DNA of 64,000 nt from Mycobacterium sp. 852013-51886_SCH5428379 (GTDB taxonomy: Bacteria > Actinomycetota > Actinomycetes > Mycobacteriales > Mycobacteriaceae). Shown one piece after another: positions 42,460 through 51,737 of this stretch. The stretch's first letter is position 1. Every line of letters begins with the position of its first letter. Position numbers and translations under genes: made by a program. The stretch covers positions 1 through 64,000 of the forward strand of contig NZ_LZSU01000007.1 of NCBI RefSeq assembly GCF_001665575.1. Reading direction: 5' to 3'. The notes under the pieces are model-generated. The model saw only the letters and a program-made list of their open reading frames with translations, searched no databases and was not told where the DNA came from.

Positions 42460-43619
42460 CGTGCCGCCGCCAGGAGCGCGCGGGACAGCAGAATGCGCTG
42501 CATCTCGATGCTGCCCGAGGAGACGGTCGACGCCTGGGAGTACCGCCAGTGGTCCTCCACCTCGCCGAGGAACCACGGTGCCCGCGGGTCGTCATGCGAC
42601 ACCTCGGCGGCGATGTCGGACAGCACTTCTGCGCTGTCCTGGTCGAGTTTCGTGACCGCGATCCGGTAGGCGGCGGCGTCACCGGGGGTGATCCGCCCGC
42701 TGCTCTGCAGCGACACCACTCGGTAGGCCAGCAGCCGGGCCCGGCGGCAGTGGGTGAGCATGCGCACCCAGCGGCCGCGCAGTTCGGCGGACAGTTCACT
42801 CCAGCGGTCGCCGAGCACGGTGGGCGCGGCCAGCAGCAGCCGTTCACAGCGTGCGTAGCGGGCGATGCCGACGCGTTCGAAGGCCATCACGTCCTGCACG
42901 ATCGACCAGCCCGCGTCGACGGTGCCGAGGACGTCGGCCTCGGTGACCCGAAGGTCGTCGAAGAAGACCTCGTTGAGATGGTGCGGGCCCAGCATGGTGC
43001 GGATCGGGCGCACCTGGATGGCCGGATCATCCATGGGGACGAGGAATATCGTCAAGCCGTTCTGTTTGCGCTCGCCCCGGGAGGTGCGGGCGAGCAGGAA
43101 GCACCACTGCGCCATCGTCGCGTAGGAGGTCCAGATCTTCTGACCGCTGATCAGCCAACCGTCTCCGTCTTCGACACGACGCGCATGGGTGCGCAGCGAC
43201 GCCAGGTCCGATCCCGCCTCGGGCTCGGAGAACCCCTGACACCAGATCACCTCCCCGCGGGCGATCGGCGGGAGATGCCGGCGCTGCTGGTCCTCGGTGC
43301 CGTGGCGCATGATGATCGGCCCCACCCAGTTGACGCCCATGTACTGCGCCCCGCGCGGTTCGTGGTGCGCCCACATCTCCTCGCGGACCACCGTCTGCTC
43401 CCACACCGACGCACCGCCGCCGCCGAACGCCGCCGGCCACGCCAGGCACAACAGTTCGCGCTCGGCGAGCAGCCGGCAGAACTCCTGTGCGGTCTCGAGG
43501 TCGGCGGGATCGTCGGTGAACGCGCCCAGGAAGTGTTCCGGCACATGCTCGCGGACGAGGTCGCGCAGGTCGCTGCGTAGCGCCTCGGCGCGCGGTCCGA
43601 GGTCGAAGTCCATGCTCAT
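42456..43619 (-). CDS. Acyl-CoA dehydrogenase, large subunit of a FadE pair (pair 2)
   Basis: A 387-residue acyl-CoA dehydrogenase with CQGFSEPEAGSDLASLRTHA, WLISGQKIWTSYATMAQWC and a C-terminal TVSSGSIEMQRILLSRAL. As in pair 1, no Glu at the classical C-terminal position. The ATG at 43619 overlaps the CaiB stop (ATGA). Together with pair 1 the operon offers two dehydrogenation steps, enough for a side chain or ring with two saturated positions. Confidence 0.91.
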   Translation of the reverse strand: MSMDFDLGPRAEALRSDLRDLVREHVPEHFLGAFTDDPADLETAQEFCRLLAERELLCLAWPAAFGGGGASVWEQTVVREEMWAHHEPRGAQYMGVNWVGPIIMRHGTEDQQRRHLPPIARGEVIWCQGFSEPEAGSDLASLRTHARRVEDGDGWLISGQKIWTSYATMAQWCFLLARTSRGERKQNGLTIFLVPMDDPAIQVRPIRTMLGPHHLNEVFFDDLRVTEADVLGTVDAGWSIVQDVMAFERVGIARYARCERLLLAAPTVLGDRWSELSAELRGRWVRMLTHCRRARLLAYRVVSLQSSGRITPGDAAAYRIAVTKLDQDSAEVLSDIAAEVSHDDPRAPWFLGEVEDHWRYSQASTVSSGSIEMQRILLSRALLAAAR

Positions 43620-44773
43620 GCCAGTTCCACCTTCTCTGCCAGACCGAGTTCGCCCAGCACTTCGGCGGTATCGGCACCCAGCTCCGGCGCCGCACCCCGG
43701 ACGCGGCCCGGTGTGCGCGAGAACCACGTCGGCACACCGGGAAAGCGCACCTTGCCCTGCGGTGTGTCGAGAGTTTCGAACATCCCGACGGCGTTGAGCT
43801 GCGGTGAGTCGAACAGCGCATCAAGGGTGTTGATCGGCGACGCGGGGATCTCCAACGACGCGAACAGGGAGAGCCACTCCTCGGTGGTCCGCTCCAGCAT
43901 CGTCTGCCCGAGCAACCCGTAGACCGTGTCGATCTGTTTGGCCCGCATGGCCAGGGTGGTGTACTCCTCGCGATTCCACGTAGGCCGCACGGCGTCGACG
44001 AACGCCTTCCAGTGCTTGTCGTTGTAGATCAGCGCGGCGACGTAGCCGTCCTTGGTCCGATAGGGGCGGCGGTTCGGCGCGACGGTGCGCGGGTAGACGG
44101 CGGGGCCGAGCGGCGGATCGAACATCGCGCCGTTGGCGTGCTCGACCAGCATGAAGGACGCCATCGTCTCGAACATGCTGACTTCGACTTCCTGGCCCTC
44201 GCCGGTGCGCTCGCGGTGGAACAGCGCCATCATCGTCGCGTAGAGCGCGGTGAGCCCGGTGACCTTGTCGGCCATGATCGTTGCGACGTAGGTGGCGTCG
44301 CCGGTGAGCTGCTTCTGGACGGCAGGCAGCCCGCATTCGGCCTGGATGGTGTCGTCGTAAGCGGGCCGGTCGGCGTCGGGACCGCGCCGGCTGTACCCGT
44401 AGCAGTTGGTGTAGACGATCTTCGGGTTGATCCTCGCCACCGACTCGTAGTCGAAGCCGAGCTTGGCAATCGCCTTACCCCGCATCGAGTGGATGAACAC
44501 GTCGGCTGTCTCGATCAGCGAGCGCAGCGCCGCGGCGCCGTCGTCGGATCTGAGATCGAGGACCACACTGCGCTTTCCGCGGTTCACATTCATGAACACG
44601 CCGTTCATACCCGGTGTGGGACCCAGTGCGACGTTGCGGGTGATGTCCCCCTCGGGCGGCTCGATCTTGATGACGTCGGCGCCCATGTCCGCCATGATCT
44701 GCGTGCAGTAGGGACCCATCACCACCGAGGTGACGTCCAGCACCCGGATCCCGTTCAGTGGACCGTCACTCAT
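43616..44773 (-). CDS. CaiB/BaiF-family CoA transferase
   Basis: A 385-residue family III CoA transferase. Typical segments are GIRVLDVTSVVMGPYCTQIMADMGADVIKIEPPEGD, NRGKRSVVLDLRS, and the YDDTIQAECGL region with the active-site Asp. It can move CoA from a donor such as succinyl-CoA to the pathway acid, or act as an epimerase (racemase) in this family. The stop overlaps the start of the FadE pair 2 large chain, and its start overlaps the upstream SDR by 8 bp. Confidence 0.9.
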   Translation of the reverse strand: MSDGPLNGIRVLDVTSVVMGPYCTQIMADMGADVIKIEPPEGDITRNVALGPTPGMNGVFMNVNRGKRSVVLDLRSDDGAAALRSLIETADVFIHSMRGKAIAKLGFDYESVARINPKIVYTNCYGYSRRGPDADRPAYDDTIQAECGLPAVQKQLTGDATYVATIMADKVTGLTALYATMMALFHRERTGEGQEVEVSMFETMASFMLVEHANGAMFDPPLGPAVYPRTVAPNRRPYRTKDGYVAALIYNDKHWKAFVDAVRPTWNREEYTTLAMRAKQIDTVYGLLGQTMLERTTEEWLSLFASLEIPASPINTLDALFDSPQLNAVGMFETLDTPQGKVRFPGVPTWFSRTPGRVRGAAPELGADTAEVLGELGLAEKVELA

Positions 44774-45695
44774 GATTCGCCGCCCCGCCGAAGCTGTATC
44801 GAATGTGATCGCTGTGGCCGTCGGGGACCGGCGCGAACACCAGGGGCGCCCTATCGTCGCGGATGGCGTCGATGCCCGCTGCGACGTCCTCGATCGACCA
44901 GTCCGGCTTGTACAACCCCGGCGTCTCCGCGACGAAGGCCCTCGCCACGCGGCCGGCGATCGCTACGTACATCTCGCCGGTGACAGAACAGGTTTCGTGC
45001 GCCAGCCAGCCCACCGTCGGGGCGACCAGCTCCGCGCCCATCGGCGGATACGCCGACGTGTCGATCCCCTCGGCCATCCGGGTGACGGCGGCCGGCACGA
45101 TGACGTTGCTCTTCACGCCGTGCGCGGCACCCTCGATCGCCGCGACGTTCGACAGGCCCACCACCCCGGCCTTGGCCACCGCGTAGTTCACGACGTCGTG
45201 GTTGCCGTAGAGGCCGCCGATCGACGACGTCAACACGATGCGGCCGTATCCGGCGTCGCACATCGCCGGGAACGCCGCACGCACCACGTGGAAGGCACCC
45301 CGCAGATGCACGTCGAGCACCGCGTCGAAATCCTCGTCGCTGATGTCACGCAGCGCGGCGCGACGGACGTTGCCCGCGTTGTGGATCAGGATGTCGATGC
45401 GGCCGAACCGGTCGAGCGCCGCGGCGACGATCGCGCGGCCACCATCGGGTGTGCTCACCGAATCCGTGTTCGCGACGGCCTCTCCCCCCGCGGCGGTGAT
45501 CTCGTCGGCCACCTCGCGGGCAGGCCCCGCGTCGGAGCCGGAGCCGGTGAGGTCGCCGCCCAGATCATTGACCACGATCTTCGCGCCGCGCTCCGCCAAC
45601 AGCAGGGCGTACGCGCGACCGAGCCCGCGGCCCGCTCCTGTGACAACGGCGACGCGACCGTCGAATCTCAGTTCAGCCACGCGCTCCCCCGTCAT
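44766..45695 (-). CDS. SDR, HSD17B4/Fox2-type 3-hydroxyacyl dehydrogenase
   Basis: A 309-residue SDR with [53 protein letters not shown] and YAVAKAG for the catalytic Tyr/Lys. The VNDLGG motif and the long C-terminal extension match dehydrogenase domains of peroxisomal multifunctional enzyme type 2, so it probably oxidises a 3-hydroxyacyl-CoA. ATG at 45695; a GTG at 45680 is possible. Confidence 0.9.
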   Translation of the reverse strand: MTGERVAELRFDGRVAVVTGAGRGLGRAYALLLAERGAKIVVNDLGGDLTGSGSDAGPAREVADEITAAGGEAVANTDSVSTPDGGRAIVAAALDRFGRIDILIHNAGNVRRAALRDISDEDFDAVLDVHLRGAFHVVRAAFPAMCDAGYGRIVLTSSIGGLYGNHDVVNYAVAKAGVVGLSNVAAIEGAAHGVKSNVIVPAAVTRMAEGIDTSAYPPMGAELVAPTVGWLAHETCSVTGEMYVAIAGRVARAFVAETPGLYKPDWSIEDVAAGIDAIRDDRAPLVFAPVPDGHSDHIRYSFGGAANHE

Positions 45696-45739
45696 GCGTC
45701 ACACCGCGGCGGAAATCCGTGCCGATCTCCGCCCTGGCG

Positions 45740-47590
45740 TTACACAACTCCGAGCTCCAACCCGTCGAGATCGCCCTTGTCACGCCATTCGGTGATCAGC
45801 TCATCGAAGGCGTAGAAACCGGGCGAGTAGAAGTCGCCGAGGAAGGCGCCGTTCTTCTCCGCGCCACCGCGGCCCTCGTTGTTGTAATAGCCCGGGGTGC
45901 AGGACAACTCGAAGGCCGAGTTGTCGATCGCCAACTCGCGGACCGTGTGTATCCAGGAGTCCTGCCCCTCCTGGGTGGGCTCGACCGTGATGGCGCCGCG
46001 GTTCTGCGCCTCCGCGATGATGTAGGCGATATGCCGGGCCTGCTGCTCGAACATCGCGGTCGTGTTGGCCGACACCCCGCCCTGGATGAAGCCCATGAAG
46101 AACTGGTTCGGAAACCCGCGGCTGGTCATCCCGTGCAGGGTCTTGTAGTCGTCGTGCCAGTAGTCGAACAGTGACAGCCCGTCGCGGCCCACGATGCGGT
46201 CGATGGCGTACCGGCGGCTGATCTCGGTGGAGATCTCGAAGCCACTGGCGAAGATCACGCAGTCGACCTCGTACTCGACGCCGTCGGCCACGATGCCCTT
46301 GCTCGTCAGCCTCTCCACACCCTTGGAGGCCGAGACGTCGACGAGCTTCACGTTGGGCCGATTGAACGTCGCCAGGTAGTGCTCGCTGGAAGTCGGTCGC
46401 TTGCACATGAACCGGTAGTACGGCTTGAGTGCCTCGGCGGTCGCGGGATCCTCGACGATCGCCGCGACGCGGCGACGCAGCCGCTCCATGATCTTGTAGT
46501 CCTCTTCCTCGCGGAACGCCATGATCTGTTCGATAGTCACCGCGGCGGGATCCGGACTGGACGCGATCCGGGCCGTTAGGTTCCTGCCCAGCTCCGTCCA
46601 GAAGTCGCACACCAGATCCGGCTCACCGAAGACGACGCCGACGAACGGGGACCAGTTGTGGAAGTTGCGCTTTCGCTCTTCCTGCCACCCCGGTTGCAGC
46701 GACGCGGCCCAGGCCGGATCGGTCGGCGGATTGGAGCGCTGGTCGACCGACGACGGCGTCCGCTGGAACACGAACAGCTCCTTGGCGTCCCGGCCGAGGT
46801 GCGGTACCAGCTGGATACCGGTCGCCCCGGTGCCGACGAGGGCGACCCGCTTGTCCGCGAGTTTGTGCAGCCCGCCGTCGGAGTCACCGCCGGTGTAGTC
46901 GTAGTCCCAACGCGCCGAGTGGAACACATGTCCGCCCGCATCGCGATACTCCTTGATGCCGGGGATTCCGGGTAGTTTCGGGCGGTTGTAGGACCCCTGG
47001 GCCATGACGACGAAGCGAGCCCGGATGTCGTCACCACGGTCCGTGCTGATCTGCCAGCGCTGTGATGGATCGTCCCAGCGGAGTTCACGCACCTGGGTGG
47101 AGAACAGCGCGCCGTCGTAGAGTCCGAAGTGCTTGCCGATGTTGCGACAGTGCTGGAAGATCTCGGCGCCGTCGGCGAACTTCTTGCTCGGCATGAAGTC
47201 GAGCTCTTCGAGCAGCGGGATGTAGCAGTACGCGTCGTTGTCGCACTGGATGCCCGGGAAGCGATTCCAGTACCAGACCCCGCCGAAGTCGCCGGCCATG
47301 TCGATGACGCGGATCCCGTCGACGCCCGCCTTCTTGAGATACGCACCGGCCAACAACCCGGCGAATCCCCCGCCGAGGATGACGACATCGGCGTCCTCGG
47401 TGATCGGATCACGCTCGGTCCGCGTCGTGTAGGGGTCGACTTCGGCGAACTCGGCGAAATCACCCTCGAGTTCCAGGTACTGAGCGGCGCCTTCCGGCCG
47501 CAGCCGCTTGGCACGTTCGGCGGCGTACTTCTCCCGCATCGCGGGGATGTCGACATCCGTTGGGGTGTCGGTCGGACCGCACGTGGTCAT
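45740..47590 (-). CDS. Baeyer-Villiger-type flavin monooxygenase
   Basis: A 616-residue class B flavoprotein monooxygenase. FAD site VVILGGGFAGLLAGAYLKKAG near residue 68, the Baeyer-Villiger fingerprint region GGHVFHSARWDYDY, and the NADPH-binding VALVGTGATGIQLVPHL. The active-site-side segment MTSRGFPNQFFMGF follows. These enzymes insert oxygen next to a ketone to give an ester or lactone. It sits between a Rieske oxygenase and an SDR, and an SMP-30-like protein that could open a lactone is encoded in the divergent operon. Confidence 0.92.
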   Translation of the reverse strand: MTTCGPTDTPTDVDIPAMREKYAAERAKRLRPEGAAQYLELEGDFAEFAEVDPYTTRTERDPITEDADVVILGGGFAGLLAGAYLKKAGVDGIRVIDMAGDFGGVWYWNRFPGIQCDNDAYCYIPLLEELDFMPSKKFADGAEIFQHCRNIGKHFGLYDGALFSTQVRELRWDDPSQRWQISTDRGDDIRARFVVMAQGSYNRPKLPGIPGIKEYRDAGGHVFHSARWDYDYTGGDSDGGLHKLADKRVALVGTGATGIQLVPHLGRDAKELFVFQRTPSSVDQRSNPPTDPAWAASLQPGWQEERKRNFHNWSPFVGVVFGEPDLVCDFWTELGRNLTARIASSPDPAAVTIEQIMAFREEEDYKIMERLRRRVAAIVEDPATAEALKPYYRFMCKRPTSSEHYLATFNRPNVKLVDVSASKGVERLTSKGIVADGVEYEVDCVIFASGFEISTEISRRYAIDRIVGRDGLSLFDYWHDDYKTLHGMTSRGFPNQFFMGFIQGGVSANTTAMFEQQARHIAYIIAEAQNRGAITVEPTQEGQDSWIHTVRELAIDNSAFELSCTPGYYNNEGRGGAEKNGAFLGDFYSPGFYAFDELITEWRDKGDLDGLELGVV

Positions 47591-47651
47591 ATCTCTCCTC
47601 CCGTGGTTTCGGTGTACTCCGTCGCGCTCAGCGCGACCAACTACTCCGAGA

Positions 47652-49079
47652 TCACAACTCCTGGGGTTCGCCGGTGCCCATGTACTTCGAGAGCTGGTAG
47701 TGCAGGTTGACGGTGCTGCGTTCGCGGTACGGGTTCGGCCTCGTGCCGGGGAAACCGGCAGACTTCATCCCCTGCTGCACCGCGGCCATGTTCGAGAAGT
47801 CCTGGGGCAGCACCGACAGCCAGTTGGGTGAGTCCTTCGGGGTGTAGGCCCACTCTGTCTCGGGCTCTTCACCTTTCGGGTACAGCTCGAACACCGCGAC
47901 CTCGAAGATGCACTTGTTCGGGTCGTAGCTCGGATCGGGTCGCGCCGAGTAGCACAGCGCACTCGTCAGACCCTGACCGATCTGGAAGTTCGGGAACAGC
48001 TGCCAGGCGGTGCCGCTCTGACCCAGGATGTCGGGTGGGATCGTCGGCCAGATCACGCCACGCGCCTCGTCGTCACGTCGGGCCGAGGCCAGCCAGTGCT
48101 GCAGGACCTTGTCGGGTGGGGTGCCCTCGGGTAGTTCGTCGACGAGCCGTTTGGCCGCGTTCACCAGGGTTTCGGTGGTGGTCGCATTGGTCTGCTCCCA
48201 GGTGTACATCTGCATCTCGGCGGTGGTGACGCGCGGGTCGTCGCCGGTGCCGAGGCGGATCTTGGATTTGGTCTCGTCCATGCCCTTGGGCGCGTCGTAG
48301 CCGATGTTGCTGTGCTTGCCCTGGGCTTTCGCCCAGCCCTTGAACTCGCCGAACTGGTTGAACTCGGGGTGGGTGGTGAACACGTGGTAGGTCTCGTTGA
48401 ACGCCTCGAGCGCGACCTTCCAGTTGCAGTCGAAGTACAGCCATTTGCGCCACTTGTAGCGCATGTTCTGCAACCCGAACGGGTCCAGGATCTTCGAGGC
48501 CGGGAACAGGTAGTCGGCCAGCGATTCGCAGTCGGGGTCCATGTTGATGAACAGCCAGCCACCCCAGGTGTCGACCTGCACGGGTGCCAGATGCGTGTTC
48601 TCCGGCGTCAGCGTGCCCTGCCAGTCGTCCTGCTCGCGGATGTGCGTGCACGCCCCGTCCAAACCGTATGTCCAGCCGTGGAATCCGCAGACGAAGGACT
48701 TCCGGGCCCGGCCCAGCGCGTTCTTCGCGCCGTCGGGGGTGTCGACGAGTTTACGGCCGCGGTGCATGCACACGTTGTGGTGGGCCCTGAACGACGAGGA
48801 GCTGTTCCCAGGCCCGGTCCGCACGATGATGATCGAGTCGTCGAGGATGTCGTAGGTCAGGTAGCTGCCGACCTCGGGGATCTCTTCGACGCGGCCGACC
48901 TGCTGCCACACCTTGCGCCACAGCCGGTCCCGTTCGGCGCGGGCGTACTCCGGCGAGATGTAGGCCTCCACGGGAATGGTCATCGGTTCCGACAGATCCT
49001 CGGCGATCTGACCGGTCGAGTCGTCCGGGGTGGCGTCCACCTCGATGGCGGCGTCGAGATCGGATTCGGTGTGGGTCAA
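47652..49079 (-). CDS. Rieske non-heme iron oxygenase alpha subunit
   Basis: A 475-residue ring-hydroxylating oxygenase alpha chain. The Rieske cluster ligands are in CMHRGRKL and CGFHGWTY; the mononuclear iron ligands are in FNETYHVFTTH (two His), with a late Asp (DFSNMAA). Hydroxylates aromatic or alicyclic rings with electrons from a ferredoxin/reductase, but no such partner genes are in this operon or elsewhere in the window, so it must borrow them. Follows the SDR by 13 bp. Confidence 0.93.
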   Translation of the reverse strand: MTHTESDLDAAIEVDATPDDSTGQIAEDLSEPMTIPVEAYISPEYARAERDRLWRKVWQQVGRVEEIPEVGSYLTYDILDDSIIIVRTGPGNSSSSFRAHHNVCMHRGRKLVDTPDGAKNALGRARKSFVCGFHGWTYGLDGACTHIREQDDWQGTLTPENTHLAPVQVDTWGGWLFINMDPDCESLADYLFPASKILDPFGLQNMRYKWRKWLYFDCNWKVALEAFNETYHVFTTHPEFNQFGEFKGWAKAQGKHSNIGYDAPKGMDETKSKIRLGTGDDPRVTTAEMQMYTWEQTNATTTETLVNAAKRLVDELPEGTPPDKVLQHWLASARRDDEARGVIWPTIPPDILGQSGTAWQLFPNFQIGQGLTSALCYSARPDPSYDPNKCIFEVAVFELYPKGEEPETEWAYTPKDSPNWLSVLPQDFSNMAAVQQGMKSAGFPGTRPNPYRERSTVNLHYQLSKYMGTGEPQEL

Positions 49080-49092
49080 GGGATCTGTCCTT

Positions 49093-49947
49093 TCAGAACC
49101 GGCTGATGGATCTGCGGAAGGATTCGTCTTTGAGGAACAGCGACGTGTTGTCGGCGCCCAGATGGGTCCACTTGAGGTTTAGTCCACCGTCGACGAGCAG
49201 TGTCTGGCCGGTGATGTAGCTCGACATCTCCGAGAGCAGGAACAGGATGGCGTTGGCCTGCTCCTCGGGGGTGCCGCGCCGCCCCATGGCGATGGCGGTG
49301 CGGTCGCGCTGCGGATCCTCGTCGACGTAGGTGGCCGACGCCGCGGTCTCGGTCACGCCGGGGGCGACGGCGTTCACCCGGATGTTGTCCAGTGCGAGTT
49401 CGACGGCCATCGTGCGGGTCATCGCGACGACGGCGGCTTTGGCGGTGCCGTAGGCGATGTGGAACGGCGCGGTGTTCAACCCGCTGATCGAAGACACTGA
49501 GACGATCGACCCCTTCAGACCTTCGGCGCGCAACTCCCGACTCACCGCCTGACTCATGAAGAACGCCGTCTCGAGGTTCGCGGTGAACAGCGCCCGCCAG
49601 TCCTCTCGGGTCACCCGGGTCGACGGCATCCACGTCGCCGGAGCTGCTCCGCCCGCGACGTTGACCAGGCCGTAGAGGTCGCCGTCCGCCGCACGGGTCG
49701 CCTCGATCACCTGGGCGATCCCGTCGTCGGTGGATGCGTCGGCGGCCACCGGGATGACCGCCAGCCCCTCGTCCGCCAGCGGTGCGACGTGCTGATCCAG
49801 GTTGTCGCGGTTGCGGCTGACCGCCACGACGGTGGCGCCGGCCTGCGCGGCGTAGCGGGTCACGGTCGTGCCGATGCCGCCACCGCCGGCACCCGAGACC
49901 ACCACGACGCGGCCCTCGAGGCCGAGCGATGGTGCGGTCATCGCCAT
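49093..49947 (-). CDS. Short-chain dehydrogenase, first gene of the leftward operon
   Basis: A 284-residue [58 protein letters not shown] for the catalytic Ser, Tyr and Lys, and a YITGQTLLVDGG ending. The open frame extends far upstream, antisense to the SMP-30 gene, and is not coding there. ATG at 49947 (MAMTAPSLGLEG); 49941 is an alternative. Promoter and operators would be in the 174-bp divergent gap. Confidence 0.9.
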   Translation of the reverse strand: MAMTAPSLGLEGRVVVVSGAGGGGIGTTVTRYAAQAGATVVAVSRNRDNLDQHVAPLADEGLAVIPVAADASTDDGIAQVIEATRAADGDLYGLVNVAGGAAPATWMPSTRVTREDWRALFTANLETAFFMSQAVSRELRAEGLKGSIVSVSSISGLNTAPFHIAYGTAKAAVVAMTRTMAVELALDNIRVNAVAPGVTETAASATYVDEDPQRDRTAIAMGRRGTPEEQANAILFLLSEMSSYITGQTLLVDGGLNLKWTHLGADNTSLFLKDESFRRSISRF

Positions 49948-49959
49948 CTTGCCGACCAA

Positions 49960-49971
49960 TTGTCCGGACAA
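49960..49971. promoter_or_regulatory. Candidate GntR operator 1
   Basis: TTGTCCGGACAA is a perfect 12-bp palindrome 12 bp upstream of the leftward SDR start. It resembles the general GntR-family half-site spacing (GT...AC). A related site lies at 50055-50066 in the same gap. The nearest regulator is the GntR/UTRA protein at 51738-52475. Confidence 0.55.
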
Positions 49972-50054
49972 CATATGGTGTTCTGCATATTGGAGAACAT
50001 CATTGCCCAGCGGATATCGGCCGTCAAGGTCCGGGGGCGGATGCTGCTGCCCTA

Positions 50055-50066
50055 TTGTCTGGACTA
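50055..50066. promoter_or_regulatory. Candidate GntR operator 2
   Basis: TTGTCTGGACTA matches the first site (TTGTCCGGACAA) at ten of twelve positions and lies 55 bp ahead of the rightward SMP-30 gene. The pair, about 95 bp apart centre to centre (nine helical turns), would suit one regulator controlling both divergent operons. Confidence 0.5.
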
Positions 50067-50121
50067 GTACGGCTTGATAGCGTCTCGGCGAAATCGGCGG
50101 ACGGAAGGATCCCGACCAGGT

Positions 50122-51720
50122 ATGTCCAGCTCGCTGCAGCAGGCCCGGTACGCCCAGGAGAATTCCCCCGAGACGGCGCCGGGCTGGCAGCTGCACCGCG
50201 TCACGCCACCGAGCCGTCTGTTCGGCGCCAACGGCCTGCGCACCGGCCCCGACGGCCGCATCTACATCGCGCAGGTGACCGGTAGTCAGATCAGCGCCCT
50301 CGACCTCGACAGCGGCGCCATCGAGGCCGTCAGCCCCAAGGGCGGGGACATCATCGCCCCGGACGATCTGGCGTTCGACGACGCCGGAAACCTCTACGCG
50401 ACCGAGTACTACGACGGTCGGATCAGCGTGCGCGAGCCGTCGGGCCGCACCCGGGTACTGCGTGACGACCTGCCCGCCGCCAACGGCATCACCGTCCATC
50501 GGGGCCGGTTGTTCGTCAACGAATGCCGCCAGGGCGGCCGGCTGATGGAACTCGACCTCGCCGGCGGTGCGCCGCGCGTCCTGGCCGAGAACCTCGCCGG
50601 ACCCAACGCCATGGAGGTGGGCCCCGACGGACTCCTGTATTTCCCGCAGATGATGGCCAACGAGATCTGGCGCATCCACCCCGACGGCGGCGAACCCGAA
50701 CGCGTCGCCGCCGAGCTCGGGGCGCCCGACGCAGTCAAGTTCGACGCCGACGGCTTCATCATCTCCACCCAGGTCGCCTCGGGTCAGGTGCTGCGCATCG
50801 ATCCCCGCTCCGGGACACAAACCGTTCTGGCGCAACTCAATCCGGGGCTCGACAACCTCACGATCGCCGACGGACGGTTGTTCGCCTCGAACTTCACCGG
50901 TGAGATCACCGAGGTCCTCTCCGGCGGCGGCACCCGCGCACTGCTGCCCGGTGGCCTCAACTGGCCACACGATCTGGCCATCGGCGACGACGGCCGGTTG
51001 TACGTCGCCGACGGCACCTACTTCTACGCACTGCAACCCGACGGCTCGCTCGAGACCGTAGCGATGCTGTTCACGCCGGGCTACCCCGGCTACCTGCGCG
51101 GGCTCGCGGCCGCGGGCGGTGGCGACTTCCTCGTCACGACCTCACTCGGTCAGGTCGGGCGCTACCGGCCCGGAGGCGAAACCGACTATCTCGCCGCCGG
51201 ATTCGACCGGCTGTACGGTATCGCCGTCGACTCCGACGGCACCGCGGTCTTCGCCGAACTCGGCGCGGGCCGGGTGCACAGCCTGCGCGCAGGCCGGACC
51301 GAGGTGCTCGCGACGGATCTGCAGGAGCCGGCCGGGGTCGCGTTCGACCTCGACGGCGCGCCAGTGGTGACCGAGTCGGCGGCAGGCCGGATCGTCCGGC
51401 TGACCGGCGGACGCGCCGAGACGGTGCTCGACGGGTTGGGATGTCCGCAAGGGATTCTCGTCGACGGTACGACGGCGTACGTCGTCGACGCCGGCGCCAA
51501 GGAGGTGGTGGCCGTCGACCTGACCACCGGCACCCGCGAGACCATCGCCGGCGAGCTGCCGATCGGCGCGCCTCCTGGAGTGGAGCCCAAGCCGCTGAGG
51601 GGGATCCAGCCGTTCTCCGGTCCGCAGGGGCCGTTTGCCGGCATCACCCGGGCCCCCGACGGCACGCTGTTCGTATCCGCGGACGGCGACGGCAGCGTCC
51701 TCGCCCTGCGCAGGACGTGA
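50122..51720 (+). CDS. SMP-30/NHL-like beta-propeller protein (possible lactonase)
   Basis: A 532-residue protein built of repeated beta-propeller blades, for example GLRTGPDGRIYIAQVTGSQ, DLAFDDAGNLYATEYYDGR, AMEVGPDGLLYFPQMMANEIWR and DLAIGDDGRLYVADGTYFYAL. SMP-30/gluconolactonase enzymes are about 300 residues; this one is long enough for two propellers. ATG at 50122 with GGAAGG upstream. A lactonase acting on the Baeyer-Villiger product is the natural guess, but no catalytic residues can be assigned from sequence alone. Confidence 0.75.
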   Translation: MSSSLQQARYAQENSPETAPGWQLHRVTPPSRLFGANGLRTGPDGRIYIAQVTGSQISALDLDSGAIEAVSPKGGDIIAPDDLAFDDAGNLYATEYYDGRISVREPSGRTRVLRDDLPAANGITVHRGRLFVNECRQGGRLMELDLAGGAPRVLAENLAGPNAMEVGPDGLLYFPQMMANEIWRIHPDGGEPERVAAELGAPDAVKFDADGFIISTQVASGQVLRIDPRSGTQTVLAQLNPGLDNLTIADGRLFASNFTGEITEVLSGGGTRALLPGGLNWPHDLAIGDDGRLYVADGTYFYALQPDGSLETVAMLFTPGYPGYLRGLAAAGGGDFLVTTSLGQVGRYRPGGETDYLAAGFDRLYGIAVDSDGTAVFAELGAGRVHSLRAGRTEVLATDLQEPAGVAFDLDGAPVVTESAAGRIVRLTGGRAETVLDGLGCPQGILVDGTTAYVVDAGAKEVVAVDLTTGTRETIAGELPIGAPPGVEPKPLRGIQPFSGPQGPFAGITRAPDGTLFVSADGDGSVLALRRT

Positions 51721-51737
51721 GGGGAGCCGGATCCGCG

